Of a stretch of 64,000 nt of DNA, positions 12,857 to 24,377 are shown piece by piece. The translations under genes were made by a program, and so were the position numbers. The notes below the pieces were generated by a model. It was not told the origin of the DNA and made no database searches. It saw only the letters and a program-made list of their open reading frames with translations. Source of the DNA: Gnomoniopsis sp. IMI 355080 (Eukaryota; Ascomycota; Sordariomycetes; Diaporthales; Gnomoniaceae); the NCBI GenBank assembly GCA_027946555.1, contig JAPEVC010000167.1, positions 19,373-83,372 on the forward strand. The letters run 5' to 3'. Position 1 is the stretch's first letter; every line of letters starts with the position of its first letter.

Positions 12857-15159
12857 CTAATGCTTGTTCTCCTTGCCCTTTAGCGGCCCTCGTTTGGGCT
12901 TCGTCTTGCCATTCTTCGTCGTGGAAGCACCCGCTGGCTCGGGGATATCGTCCTTGGTGTAATGACTAGTCACATCATGGGCGAAGAGCTCCTGATCGCC
13001 TTTGCCGCCCATAGCCACGAATTCCTCGGGATTTCTGCCGTCGAAAGGCCGGGTCTCATGCGTGACCGTGTGAGGATTCTTCTTTTGCACTTCAACGGGT
13101 TTTCCGGAAGCACCGCCGACCTTGGTGATTTCGACAGAATTGATGTTGGCCAAAAGGGTACGCTCGCGAACAATACCGCGGCGTTTCACGTCGAGTCCTG
13201 CTATTCCACCGACCAAGCCGTCTGTGCTGTCTTGCACATTGGGAACTGATGCGGTCATCCATGGATGAGCCAGACACTGGTCGACAGTGAACCGCTTCTG
13301 AGGGTCAACAACGAGCATGGAGTCGATCAGGTCGAGGGCTGGGTCGCCAACAGAGTCCCAGTACGGTGATGGGTAGTCGAACTTGCCCTCCCTAATCTGC
13401 TGGGAAAGAGTGTAAGGAAAATCCTTGGAGGTGAGCTCGTCAGAGAATGGCGGGAAGCCACACAAGCAGATATACATCACCACACCAAGCGACCAGATAT
13501 CCACGGCCTTGGTGTACTTGCGATGCCTTGTCTCGGCTAGGATCTCGGGTGCGACGTAGCTGGGAGTGCCACAGAGCGTCGTGGTGAAAGACTCTTCGCC
13601 GATAATTTTCGCAAGACCAAAGTCTGCGAGCTTGACGTGAAGCTCGTCATCGACCATCAAAATGTTCTCCGGTTTGATATCACGGTGAACAATGTTTCGA
13701 TCATGCTGCAGGTTTCATCAGCGGGTAATTCCATTGACAGGCTGCACTTGGGGTTGAGAGCTTACCAGATATTTGATGCCCTGGAATAGTTGGGCGAACA
13801 ACTTTCGTGTCTCATCCTCCGACAACTTCTGCTTCATAACGATGAAGTTGAATAGCTCACCTTTCGCTGCAAGCTCCAAAACAAGGAACACAGCATCCTT
13901 CTCGTTGAAGGTATCTTTGAGACACAACACGTTGGGGTGGCTAACACCCATCAGCACAGCAATCTCCTGTTGCAACCCTTCTGTCTTGGAGCGCTCCTCC
14001 ATCCCAGGCGTCTTCGTAAAAATCTTGACAGCATACCGCTTTCCTGACGCCTTCTCGACACAGAGAAAGACCTCGGCGAAATGCCCCTTGCCCAACTGCT
14101 CGAGCAAGGTATATTGCTGGAAGAATTGGCTAGTGTGTCGTGCCTTGGGGTACTTGAAGATGAAGCGAGCCTTATCAAGCACAGCGATCTCATCGCCCTC
14201 CTTCAACTCCCGTCGTTGGTTCCGACCAATGATGGCTTCGTTCACAAACGTACCATTGCTTGATAGGTCTTCGACGATTGCAATTGTGTCGTGAGCTTTG
14301 TTCTCGGTGAATAACAAGCAGTGGCGGTTCGAGACACTGGGATCATCCACAACGATGTCTAAGTGTGTAACTTAGTCAAAAGCCTATGTTGTCATCTTGG
14401 ACAGTGAAAACTTACCGCATTCGGGATGACGGCCTATCAAGTAACCTCCAGAGGGAGTTTCCCTTATCCTCTTTTGCTCAAAGCTTAACTCCTCCTTCTG
14501 TAGGGCCTTCTTGCCCTTCTTCTTCGGCACAGCATCGGCCACAGCATCTGTCTTTGGACAGACACCTCTCTTCCTTAGTACCACACACTTACCACCATAT
14601 GCGGTATTCAGGGGAAACAAGTAGCCCCAGACACCCTCCTTGATCTCGTCCTTGACCTCCTTCGAGTACGGCTCGTTCGGATCGAGCGACTGTGAGAAGC
14701 CTTGGGAGAAGGCTTGGGTGTCTTGTGGCGGCGACGAAAAGCCCTGTGAAAAGCCTTGAAGCTGGGAGTAGACAGAGTCCTCGCCTCTTGGCAGGACTTG
14801 GCTCGGTCGGCCCTCTGGCGGCGTTGCAGTGCCTTCCTTAAAGAGCGTGCTGCTATCATCGGCGGAGAGGTGAGTGAGTGGTGAGGGAAGTTGCTGTTTG
14901 TGATCGACTGGAGTTTTCTTGTGGTCAACCTGGTCTGCGCGTTGAGAAGCGACGCGCTCCGACCGGCGCACTCTCTTGGACGAGTCAGGATCGCTCTCAG
15001 CAGGCGAGCCCTGGTAAGAACGGAGCAAAGTTAGTATTAGGCCTCTTCCAAGGCAATTGCACTGGGGACTGTGGATCGAAAGTGTGCCATGTACGCAAAT
15101 GATAGGGTAGAACGAACAGCGGCGCGCTTCTGGCTTTGGCTCTCAGCGCGAGGAGCCAT
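12857..15159 (-). CDS. chk2: Checkpoint kinase 2 (FHA domain plus Ser/Thr kinase; Rad53/Chk2/PRD-4 type)
   Basis: Four exons (15159-15118, 15010-14416, 14358-13766, 13705-12857) predict 692 residues. The N-terminal third holds a SQ/TQ cluster (several FSQGF repeats, DTQAF, YSQLQ), the usual target of ATM/ATR-type kinases. The FHA domain shows GRHPECD, SNRHC and SSNGTFVN around residues 205-250. The kinase domain has GKGHFAEV (about 302), the VAIK-like lysine in AVKIF (about 324), HRDIKPEN (417-424), DFG (438-440) and APE (462-464), so it should be active. The basic C-terminus (KPKRGPLKGKENKH) looks like a nuclear localisation signal. Intron 1 has a perfect TACTAAC branch site but a less common GTTCGT donor, so the 14-residue first exon is the least certain part. 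In Neurospora this family (PRD-4) also links DNA damage to the clock. Confidence 0.92.
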
Positions 15160-16356
15160 GTTTGCGGTCCCGGGGAGTGGATATCAGGCAAGAGAGTCAC
15201 GGAGGGAAAGGAGGCGGCAATCGGCGAATAACGGTGCAATTCACAAGGTAAGCTGGAGCTGGAGCAGTTCTGCCTGAAGCTGAGGAGCAGGGCGAGGATG
15301 AGGAACTGGCCAAGGTCAAGTAAAGTAACAAGTTCGTGTGTTTTGCGGAAGTGATGGATGGTGTGGAGTCTGGTGATGCAAGAGGTGACAAGGACATCAG
15401 TAGATAATTCCTCCGCGGCGCGGGACCAGCCAGGCACACTAATAGGGTGGTCACTACTTCCCTCTTCCTCGTATGCACAGGATGCCCAGGGGTTTCTGGG
15501 ACTAGTGACATCACATGCAAGGGAACTCGAGCGTCGCTCTTGGAAACAAAAAGAGTGCTATATATTCCACCTGATGACTACTAAGTACGATGAAGGCTCA
15601 TCTGAAACCAATTATTGAGCTTGAATATTGCGCCGCGCATTCGTTGACCAACAGAGTCAGACGATGAGTGATGCAACAGGTGATTACGCCACATTTGCGA
15701 GTGAACTCTACTGTGTAACAAGTGCCCGCTCAGCCTCACAGGCGCCAGTATAAAAGTATTCCGCAACTTGGGATCCCCGGAGTAGCTGTTGTATATAGTA
15801 TTTAGTCCTGTATCTCAGGCATGGAGTATTCGTGGATATTGTCTCGGATTGCTCTGCGGCTTGATACCCTAAATTGATTTCCTTTCATGAATAAGACGAG
15901 CTCACCTCCGACGTGTCCGGTCAATTTGACTATCAACCAGGGCGTATGGAAGTCCTAGAAGATGGTTCAACAACTCTTCAATCCATCATGTACATGTACG
16001 AGAGCAACTTACCAAAGCGCCTGGTGCTAGGATCAGGTGGTGATCAAGAGAGTCATGACCAAAGGATCAGATGGACGCCACAACACTCCGAGGAGCTCAG
16101 CTAGCTTATAGCTTTAGGTGCGGACCTAATTTGCCGGGGTTTTTTTCAGCCACACCTTCCCGCCCTCAGCCACAACAGAACTTTCAACTCAACAGTGGGG
16201 TCCTGCTCAACCCAAAAATACCGAATTTCGACGAACAATACCAAGGGTCGGCCTTCTTTCACTCACTCTCTTTCTCTGATCCCCATTCCTGCCGCCCTCC
16301 GCCCTCTCCATTTCTCCCCTCTCGACTCGCGATCCAAAACCGCTCATTTGCCCAAC
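15160..16356. other. Divergent intergenic region, chk2 / eIF3m promoters
   Basis: About 1.2 kb separates the divergent chk2 and eIF3m start codons. A TATAAAA sequence lies at about 15750-15757. The 250 bp before eIF3m is C/T-rich, as expected of a strong fungal promoter or leader. No additional gene is supported; small frames at 15913-16442 lack family resemblance, and the last simply runs into eIF3m. Confidence 0.5.
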
Positions 16357-17646
16357 ATGGCGCCCCGTGGTCTTGTTTTCGTCGATGGCAGCACCAACGA
16401 TATCCTGCAGGAGATTGCCGACTACATAAAGGTTGGCGATGAGATCAAGCCGCTGCTCGAGAAGGGACAGACCGAGGAAGCCCTCACCACGATCGTCAAG
16501 GCCTCCTCCGTCCTGAACTCGGCACCAGAGAAGGAATTCGGTCCCGCCTACAACCTGCTCATCTACGCCGTCATCAACCACTCGAAAGAGCCAAAGAAAT
16601 ACCTCCAACCCATCTGCCAGAACCTCACCAAACCCATCACCTCCTCCCCCGCAAATGGACGCGACCTCGCACTCGGCAGCTTGTCCACCATCTTCAACCT
16701 GCTCGCCAAGAATGACCCTGTACGGTTCAACGTCTTCATGCAAATCGTGCGCTTCGTCAAGATGCACAACATGTTCGACACCATCAAGCCCGCTCTTAAG
16801 AACGTCCCCGGCTGGCTCGAGGCCTGGGGCACCGAGGAGGAGGACAAGCAACGACTATACGTGGAGCTCGCTGACGCCGCCGAGGCCGCCGACGAGAACA
16901 AGATAGCATACGAGCACCTCCTCGAGGCCCTGCGGACCTTCGATGCCGATGACAAGGACGATATCGCCTCCGAAGAGGCTCAAAAGATCTCCCTGCGCGC
17001 CCTCAAGATGATCCTCGTTATCGACCGGCCGTGGGCCTTCGACTTCCAGGGCCTTCGGATTCTCGCCCCTGTCCAAGCCCTGGCCGACTCGCACCCCGTG
17101 TACGCGCAGCTGTTGGACATCTTTGCTGAGCAGGACCTGGAGGATTTCAACGACTTCAACGATGAGCACGAGGGCTTCCTCGAGAAGGAGAAGCTGGACC
17201 ACCAAACGCTGCAGACCAAGATGCGACTCCTTACATTTGCCAGTATTGCGGCCGCGCACCAGGACCGCGAGATCCCCTACGATGTGATTGCAAAGGGCCT
17301 CCAGGTCCCCGTGGAGGAGGTGGAGCTCTGGATTATCGATGTGATTCGCGCGCAGCTGGTCGAGGGCCGTATGTCGCAGCGAGATCGGGTGTTCAAGGTC
17401 CACAAGACCATCTACCGTGTCTTTGGCGAGAAGCAGTGGCGCGAGCTGCAGAGCCGCATCGACATTTGGAAGAGTACGATAAACCACGTCCACGGAGTTC
17501 TACGATTGCAACAACAGGAGACCGAGAAGACCAAGGAAAGGCAGCAGCAGGAGACCGAGAAGAAGCTCGCAGGTGCTGGTTTTGGTGATGGTTTCGGTGG
17601 AGGACGTGGTGGACGTCGGGCGCAGAGAAACGATAATGACGATTAA
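16357..17646 (+). CDS. Translation initiation factor eIF3 subunit M (PCI domain)
   Basis: A single exon encodes 429 residues. The open frame extends upstream to 16195, but the ATG at 16357 (context CAACATGG) begins the family-like MAPRGLVFVDGS and is preferred. The helical repeat region (GPAYNLLIYAVINHS, LFNLLAKNDP-like segments) is followed by a PCI/winged-helix region at about residues 250-375 (KMRLLTFASIAAAH, IPYDVIAKGLQVP, VELWIIDVIRAQLVEG). It ends in a coiled Gln/Glu-rich stretch (LQQQETEKTKERQQQETEKK) and a Gly/Arg tail. eIF3m is a component of the eIF3 complex that scaffolds 43S assembly in the cytoplasm. PCI proteins also occur in the COP9 signalosome (CSN7) and proteasome lid, but the overall order fits eIF3m. 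Confidence 0.93.
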   Translation: MAPRGLVFVDGSTNDILQEIADYIKVGDEIKPLLEKGQTEEALTTIVKASSVLNSAPEKEFGPAYNLLIYAVINHSKEPKKYLQPICQNLTKPITSSPANGRDLALGSLSTIFNLLAKNDPVRFNVFMQIVRFVKMHNMFDTIKPALKNVPGWLEAWGTEEEDKQRLYVELADAAEAADENKIAYEHLLEALRTFDADDKDDIASEEAQKISLRALKMILVIDRPWAFDFQGLRILAPVQALADSHPVYAQLLDIFAEQDLEDFNDFNDEHEGFLEKEKLDHQTLQTKMRLLTFASIAAAHQDREIPYDVIAKGLQVPVEEVELWIIDVIRAQLVEGRMSQRDRVFKVHKTIYRVFGEKQWRELQSRIDIWKSTINHVHGVLRLQQQETEKTKERQQQETEKKLAGAGFGDGFGGGRGGRRAQRNDNDD

Positions 17647-18104
17647 GTTCGAGTGGTGTGAAGAGCGCATGATCATTCTAGAAAAACAAAACAATATCCT
17701 TCTGAGTTGAGTTTAACTCGGAAGTAATGACCTCTGTACGGGAAGCAGACCAGCCGTCTCTTTCCTGGTTATGGGTTGTGTGGAATGATATATTCCTGAC
17801 CATGGTTCGGGGCAGGGACATCAGCCCCAGGTCATGTTCTGGCGTTAGGAGGATAGAGCAGGAAAAGAGCTGTCTTCGAAATATACCTGCATTGTCGAAT
17901 TATGCTCGATGATCTACAAAGGTCCATTCCCTTAGACGTATGCTCAATGTATTTATCGCACCTGTGATATCTAGGTCTGTTTGCCCAAAGCCATGCCCTT
18001 TCTATTCATATTTAGTGTATATATTCAAGACTTCATCAACACCCGGCCCGCACGTCCAGCGTCCGCCACCTCGCACTCGCAAAACCCTTGGTGGTCCGAG
18101 TCCT
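17647..18104. other. Convergent intergenic region
   Basis: The 3' flanks of eIF3m (plus) and uridylate kinase (minus) meet here. No gene, RNA or repeat is visible. Confidence 0.5.
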
Positions 18105-18808
18105 CTAGAATTCCTCTCCGAGTCTCTCCCTCAGCGCCTCCCTCGTCTTGGCCTCTACCTCCTCGGGGGATGGCGTAGCATCAATCTTGACGACGCGTCC
18201 CTGCTTCCCAAAGTACTCCACCACAGGCATGCTCGTGTCCACAAAGGTGCGGAACCTCTTCCTTATACTCTCCTCATTGTCATCCGCGCGCCCGCTCGTC
18301 TTCCCCCGCTCCAACAGCCGCGCCTCCATGGCTTCCTCGGGGCAATCGTAAAACAGGACGAACTTGGCCCCGCACACACTCTCCTCGAACTTGAGCGCCT
18401 GGTCGAGCTTGCGGGGGAAACCGTCGATGAGGAAGCGCTTGGAGGTGGGCAGGGCGGCCTTCATGGCGTTCTCGAGCAGGGCAATGGTGACCTCCATGGG
18501 GACGATCTTGCCGTCCTTGATGTAGTCTTTGATGAGCTGGCCGTACTCGGAGCCTTCGCGGTCCTGCTCGGCGCGCAGCAGGTCGCCTGCGCTCAGGTGC
18601 GTGAAGCCGTAGCGGTCGACGAGGCGGGAGCATTGGGTGCCTTTGCCGGCGCCGGGGCCGCCGAGGACGAAGATTACTGGAGGACGGAGTCGCTGCGTCA
18701 GTTGTCTGGATTTTGAGGGCTGGGAGTTGCGAGGCGAGAGGACTCGAAGCAGGGCCCTTTGAAGGAAGAGGGCAAAAGGAGCTTACCTGTAGCATCAGAG
18801 ATAGGCAT
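18105..18808 (-). CDS. ura6: Uridylate kinase (UMP/CMP kinase, adenylate-kinase fold)
   Basis: Two exons (18808-18787 and 18676-18105) encode 197 residues. The 110-nt intron sits in the codon just before VIFVLGGPGAGKGTQC. That P-loop (about residues 12-19) starts the adenylate-kinase fold. It is followed by HLSAGDLLRAE (nucleotide monophosphate binding), KRFLIDGFPRKLDQA, the short LID segment LLERGKTSGRADDNEESIRKR, and a C-terminal helix. The small LID and overall size match eukaryotic UMP-CMP kinases such as Ura6, which phosphorylate UMP and, more weakly, CMP, dCMP and AMP. The protein lacks the N-terminal extension of S. cerevisiae Ura6. Confidence 0.93.
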
Positions 18809-19892
18809 TTTGTTAATTGGTTTGAATTGGAGGGATGGTGAGTGTCTGCTTCAGGTACGTATGGCCACAGGATAGGGATCAAAGGTGGTTGCTGTTCAAG
18901 TTGAAGGCTAGAAGAAGAAGGCGGAGAGGTGAACAGGACCCTGATCGACAGTTTAGTCGAATCGATTCGAATTGGCAGCTTAAAGTCGGTGACGTGCCCA
19001 GGTGTGGTGGGGTCTTCTTTCAGGGGCAACCCCCTTCGTGGAATTCAATGCTCGCCCAGAGTGGTGTCTCAGTATAACCTCGTGTCTGTGAAACACTCTC
19101 ATATAATACATTCGAATTCAATATGATGAGCTGGCTCTTGATCCAGCACTTGTTTCCATGGTTGTCGTTGCAATGATTCATGCCTGACTACAACAACGTG
19201 GTCTTGAAGCTCAGTGATTCCAAACAGTGTATAAGCCTTGAACCAGTTTACCTGCCTAGATATTTATAAGTTAAGGTCTGTACCCATATGTTCTACACTC
19301 TATGGTTAAAAACCCCCAGTGTGCGGTGGTTCCCAATTCGAATGCGTAAACATAGCTGTGGTCTGAATTACAGGAGAGTATCCGTCTGACCTAGCAACCG
19401 CTCGCCACCCAATCCTTTTTCCACTTCCGTCCCGTTGGCTTGGAAAGTTTAGGCTCAAACCAAGACGTTGGCATTCAGGCATAACGATACACAAATTGTT
19501 CGAGATCATATTTGCGTTTTCCAAGCGCCATGCTTGTATGAAGAGCTGGCTCCTTATCCTACCCTTCCGCTCATTCTCCAAACATTGGCTGTCACAAAAA
19601 AGAACGCAGCGAAATGCAACGTGAACTTGTCCGATCAACTTCAATTTTTAGACTAGACAAGTTGTCGACCCCCAGTCTGGACTCTAGGTCCCGAATTACC
19701 AAAGCGAACGGTAGACGAAATGTCTCGCATTCCTCGCAATGCCGCATAAAAGCCAATAGATACAAGAGCGGTTTCTCAAAGTATATGCCCAATCCCAACG
19801 CCGTGGTATAATAGGTCAGCTCAGTCCCAACGTGAGCTGCAATAATAACATAAGAAATCCCCAGAGCACACATCATCATCACCCATCATCAT
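18809..19892. other. Intergenic region, uridylate kinase promoter side
   Basis: The interval lies between the start of the uridylate kinase gene and the stop of the next minus-strand gene. It contains the kinase promoter and the 3' flank of the membrane-protein gene. Frames at 19306-19882 show no recognisable protein features. Confidence 0.45.
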
Positions 19893-21518
19893 CTACTGAA
19901 AGTTGAAGCTCGTTTTCGCCGCTGGCGGGCTCTTGACAGCCTGCCCAGCATATGCACCTGGAATTGGCACACTGTCATATACCGGCTCATCCGCCCCCGG
20001 TCCCACAGTGATTGAAGGTACGTCCGGCTTTGGCTGCTGTGGGGGGAAAGCCTCTACAGGCGATGGCTCCACAGGCGACAGACCAGGCTTCCTCGTCGCA
20101 CTCGGTGCCTTGGGTGGTGGTGCCTGCAGCTTGAAAGGCTTGTCGAGACCCCTAGCCGCTGCTGTGGCTGCAAAGCCGCTCTGGGGTTCGGGGACGCGAC
20201 CGCCGGGGGTGAAGGGGTTCGACTCCTCAATGTCGCCAAGAGAGCGGTAGGCTGCCGGCGGCGGGAAGCGAGGGGACAGGGCTTGCTGCGAGTAGGCGCC
20301 GGGGGACTTGGGTCCATAGACGGAGGCGAAGGAGGGTGACTTGGGGCCAAAGCCCGGGGTGTTGGGGGCTGATTGCGATCGCAGCTGGGCTAGGTAGAGG
20401 TCGGAGCGAGCCTTGTCGCGCATATCCATGGACTTCATGAGACGGCGCTTGCTGTAATATCGGTAGAAAACGATGGAGTAGAGGGTGATTGAGATCACCT
20501 CGACGACGACTTCGATGATGATGCAGACCAAGCCCCAGTTCTGTGAGATGTTAGCAAAGGAACTCGCCCATATGGAGCAGGTAATTGGAAACTCACTTGA
20601 AGTCGGCAGACGAGCGAGTAATCGACCTGTTCGCTGAAGAGCGCATGGCGTAGATTGTTGTTGCACGACCAGCCCCATAGGTCCTGGTCATTGCTGGTAG
20701 CTTTCGCATGTTGCAACACCGCGAGGCTGACCAGCCAGATCACCATGCTGACGACAAACCATCCAACGGCGAATAGCGTGTAATAGACGCCGACCTTCGC
20801 AGCCCTCTTGTGGCCTCCACGCACGTAACCGACAAATACCATGATGCAGATGAGCAGCGAGATACACGCAGAGGCGAGGATGAGACACTGCGGTACAATA
20901 CTGGTGCCAACGGCCCATGCGGGCAGACCGTTCTTAGCTGTCAACTCCTTGGTCGTGTTGAAGATGGTCAGTGTGGACGACAACATGGCGAGCACAATGA
21001 GACTGCAGCTGAAGTTCACACCTCGGAGGGCGAACTTCGCCATCCGGACTCGGGTCTTCACTTTCTGTAAAGTTGGTCAGCGATCAAGGCTCTTGACAGA
21101 TGGCGCTAATGCTAGTACATACCAAATCCTTTGCCTGCTCGACATCTGTACCTGCCTCCCTCTTCTCTAGAACCTGCTCTTCCCTGAACGTCGGGCTGAG
21201 TGGGTTCAATCCTCTGCCCGGTGTTCCTGGCACCCGCATTGCACTCTTCAGCGGCGACCTGGGGCTCATCGGCATGGTGGCAGATTCCCGGTTGTTGTTG
21301 ATGTACCCAAATCCAATATCTGCCGGCTGTGATTCTGGAAATACGTTCTGCTCTCCCCGCGGCTCCACAGGCGAGTGGATGCTGGTGGCTTCAGCAAACC
21401 GTGGTGTCCTTGGGGGCTTGCCTAGTGATGATGTGGTAGAAGTAGAATCTGACGAGGCTTTCCGCACAGGTTCAAGGTTGAGAGCGGCGGGCCGCTTCTT
21501 GTCGTCGTTCAGACCCAT
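19893..21518 (-). CDS. Four-TM membrane protein with long Ser/Pro-rich tails (MARVEL-like topology)
   Basis: Three exons (21518-21123, 21064-20597, 20540-19893) give 503 residues with phase-0 junctions. Residues 1-132 form a polar N-tail rich in S/T-P sites (MSPRSPLK, LNPLSPTF). Four hydrophobic helices follow: the first around SLIVLAMLSS, the second around ILASACISLLICIMVFVGYV, the third around GWFVVSMVIWLV and the fourth around VCIIIEVVVEVISITLYSIV. Between TM3 and TM4 is a short loop with two cysteines (GWSCNN, LVCRL). The C-terminal ~190 residues are proline-rich with repeated GPKSP. The arrangement resembles fungal MARVEL-like proteins that sit in plasma-membrane domains. I do not recognise a specific named family. 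Function is unknown; the dense proline-directed sites suggest phospho-regulation, which is an inference. Confidence 0.8.
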
Positions 21519-24377
21519 GGCGACAAGGGTATATGATGGAGACCAATATGAAAAAGAAAAATCACCAACGTCGGACTGAAGATGACTGAGATCAAGGAAA
21601 GACAGATGCCGTATATTTGTTGACGAGCAACTGGGTGATAGAACAACGGAAAAAAGTGAGATAGTCGAGGCCAGCTATCGAGAAAGGGAAAAAGCTCCAA
21701 AGGTCCGGCTTGGTGGGAGGGCAATGGTTTTCAGTTGCCGCCAGCCACGAGGAGGGGCGATCTCATTTGACCCTTTTGGGAGAGTGCCGCTGCGTTCTGC
21801 ATGGGTGTATCAGTGGGTGACACGAGTAGAAGCAATCAGGGTTCCATACGCACAGCAAGGGTACACGGCGCCAGCTATTGATCGACAAGCTGATAGGACA
21901 ACCGCCTTGAGTGTGCCAATGTAAGCCGGCGACTCCTGATGGAGGATAGACGCTGGATGTGATTAGAGAAGCGCCGAGTAGGGCTACCGTCTCGACTGCG
22001 AGGTAAATTTGGTAGTCTGCATGTACAGCTAAATACAGTGCGATGCTGACAAGATGGTGGGATTGTTGTGGGTCAGACTAGAAAAGGTGACGGCGAGGGA
22101 ATCTGTTCAAGCAAGGCTCGTGAGAATTTCTCGCGATGTAGGAGAGGGGCTCGGAAAGATACAAGTATGGGCGAGGCGTACGGGCGCCGAGCAAGCTCAG
22201 TCAACCATACATACCACATCACCACGCACCGAAAATATCACATCGCTTCCACACTGCATAGGGCGGGACGAAGCTCCCGAGGCGAGGCGAGGAATACACG
22301 GTATCTTTTGGCGCCATCCAAGCCCTTGTCGTTGCAGTCCCGGACTTCCATATTGAGCTTTGGCACAGTGATTGGCTTGCGCGATGGGCCTCCACCCCAT
22401 TCTCCGGCTCTGTTCAATGAGTGCAAGGGCGTCTGGTTGGTGGCAGGAGACTGCGGGCCCTGGGTGCAGATGCAGAAATGCGCCTGGAGCGATGCTCTGG
22501 TTGGTGAACTGGGCGGCTATGTGAGTGCGCGATGGCATGTCGTGAGGGGACGTGCTCGAGACCCTTGTCGACTTGACCAGCTCTTTCCGGGATCAAGATA
22601 CCCACAATGCAACCTTCTCTCCAAGTACAACACCCTATTGGCCACTCGCATGCAGCTTGTGCCCAATCACCTCGATGCCTTGCATCCTCAGCGGCAAGCA
22701 ACATGCACATGCAACCGAGTCATCCTGAACCTGGCTGCCTGGCCGCATCACATCGACAGTGTCACCATCACCTATTGCTAGGAGGTCAATTGCCATTTAC
22801 ACCGTCGTATCGTCAACCATGACTTGGCCTGCTTGGCAAATGAGATATTGGCCACCTTGCTGCCGCGGAAGAATCACCTTGGTAAATGTAGACCAAATCT
22901 CTTAGGCCGACAGGGCGTTGTTCTCTTTTTTTTTTTTCCTTTTTTTTTTTTTTTTCAAAGCTCCGAGCTTGCATCCTAGCTTGCAGTCGTCTTGGGCCCA
23001 AAGTCTCACAGCGTCGTGTTACGCAAATTGCCCAAGCATGGCCAAGTCACTTGAAGAGACTCTGCAGATTGCGCCAGCGGGTGGCATGCAGGTCAGATGC
23101 TGCGAGGTTCTGTGTATTCCTAAAATAGGACATCGCGAGAACACTAATTGGTTACGACTATCCAATATCGGCAGTGATATATGCCACCGCACATGCCCAG
23201 CCTAAGCTGCATAGTATAGTCCTCAAGCTAGTGCCAGTTTTCGTAGCGTCCTCCTATTTATAGTTGATGGACAGAGTTACTGCTGCTTCGTGAAGAACAA
23301 TGGTCCATTTTCGACGGGACCAGATCGTTGAATGTGGCTCCGTCCCGGTTTATTTCGTAAGCTTTGCAGATTGTCGATCAATGAAGATCCAAACGCTGTC
23401 CAGATGATTCCACAGCATGTGCTACTAACTGCGAAGCTCGAGCCGAGGACGTAATAAAGCAAATTGAGTAAGTAAGCGCCGTGCTCACACCATTTCCCCC
23501 AAGTTTTACCTTTGCTTGGGTAGAAGTCTCATGTTTGAAGGCGAAGGTTCCCAAATTGGATATGTGTGATGCAATGATCATTCCTTTCATCAAAGATATC
23601 ACTTTCAGCCCCTATTGACAATCACAACTCACAGTGAGGATCATTTGGCGACAAAACGTCTCCCCAGGGCTGTGACCAAGCCAATGGCTGCGGTCGACAG
23701 GCCAGGCAAGCATTTGAACTTTGTGCGCCCACGAGAACATACCAAACGGTCTCGGCCAATAAACTTTCAGTCGGTAGGCTGCTAGTCCTCCAGCGCTTCA
23801 TCCTGTGATCTCAACGCCGCCCAAAAATATGAGGCCGAAGCCCGCGAAGGTGGACCTGCGGCCTTTACCTGCTGCTCCGGCCATAGTGGATATCCAGAGC
23901 ATATCTTGATATGGTCAACGCAGTCATAGAGAGTATTCCCCGGCGCCATGTTGTGCGACAGCCTTCTCAACGACCACGAAAGGTAAGATATGGTCTCGTG
24001 AATCGTCCTCCCTAGGCTTAGGGGAATGATAGGCGCGGTAGAACAGCAACGAATCAGACTTGGGAGTCAAAGCTTCGACCATATTCGCGCTTTTTCCTAC
24101 TCTGAGGTATTGCATTCCTCCGCGGGATGCGTGAATAAGCGCTATACCATAGTGCCTGCCACTGGGCATTCCCGTAGGCAGTCAAAAGCAATGCAGCTCA
24201 ACGGTCAACTATAATGTCGCTGTGAGAAGTAGTTGCTCCTAAGTTCTGAGAATGGAAGACAGTAAACAGAAACGGAGCTGCTCGAAGCGACCACATACTT
24301 TCGTCAACATAGACAGTTGCGACTGCCGCATAGCTTGATTTGATCCAAGTATCTTGTTGAGTATCTCGTCGGCCATC
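21519..24377. other. Long divergent intergenic region (2.9 kb)
   Basis: This lies between the starts of the four-TM gene (minus) and the broken ketoreductase gene (plus). It includes a T-rich tract (T12 at 22926-22937, T16 at 22940-22955). A 237-codon plus-strand frame at 22068-22781 and smaller minus-strand frames at 23782-24169 show no motifs or splice support, and I treat them as chance. No RNA gene is visible. Confidence 0.45.

Noticed and set aside
16195..16356. Upstream extension of the eIF3m frame
   Set aside because: The extra codons are leader-like, and the ATG at 16357 begins the family sequence.
22068..22781. 237-codon plus-strand frame
   Set aside because: No hydrophobic, catalytic or repeat pattern. 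It lies in the divergent region between two genes with no splice support, and chance openness in GC-balanced DNA is likelier.
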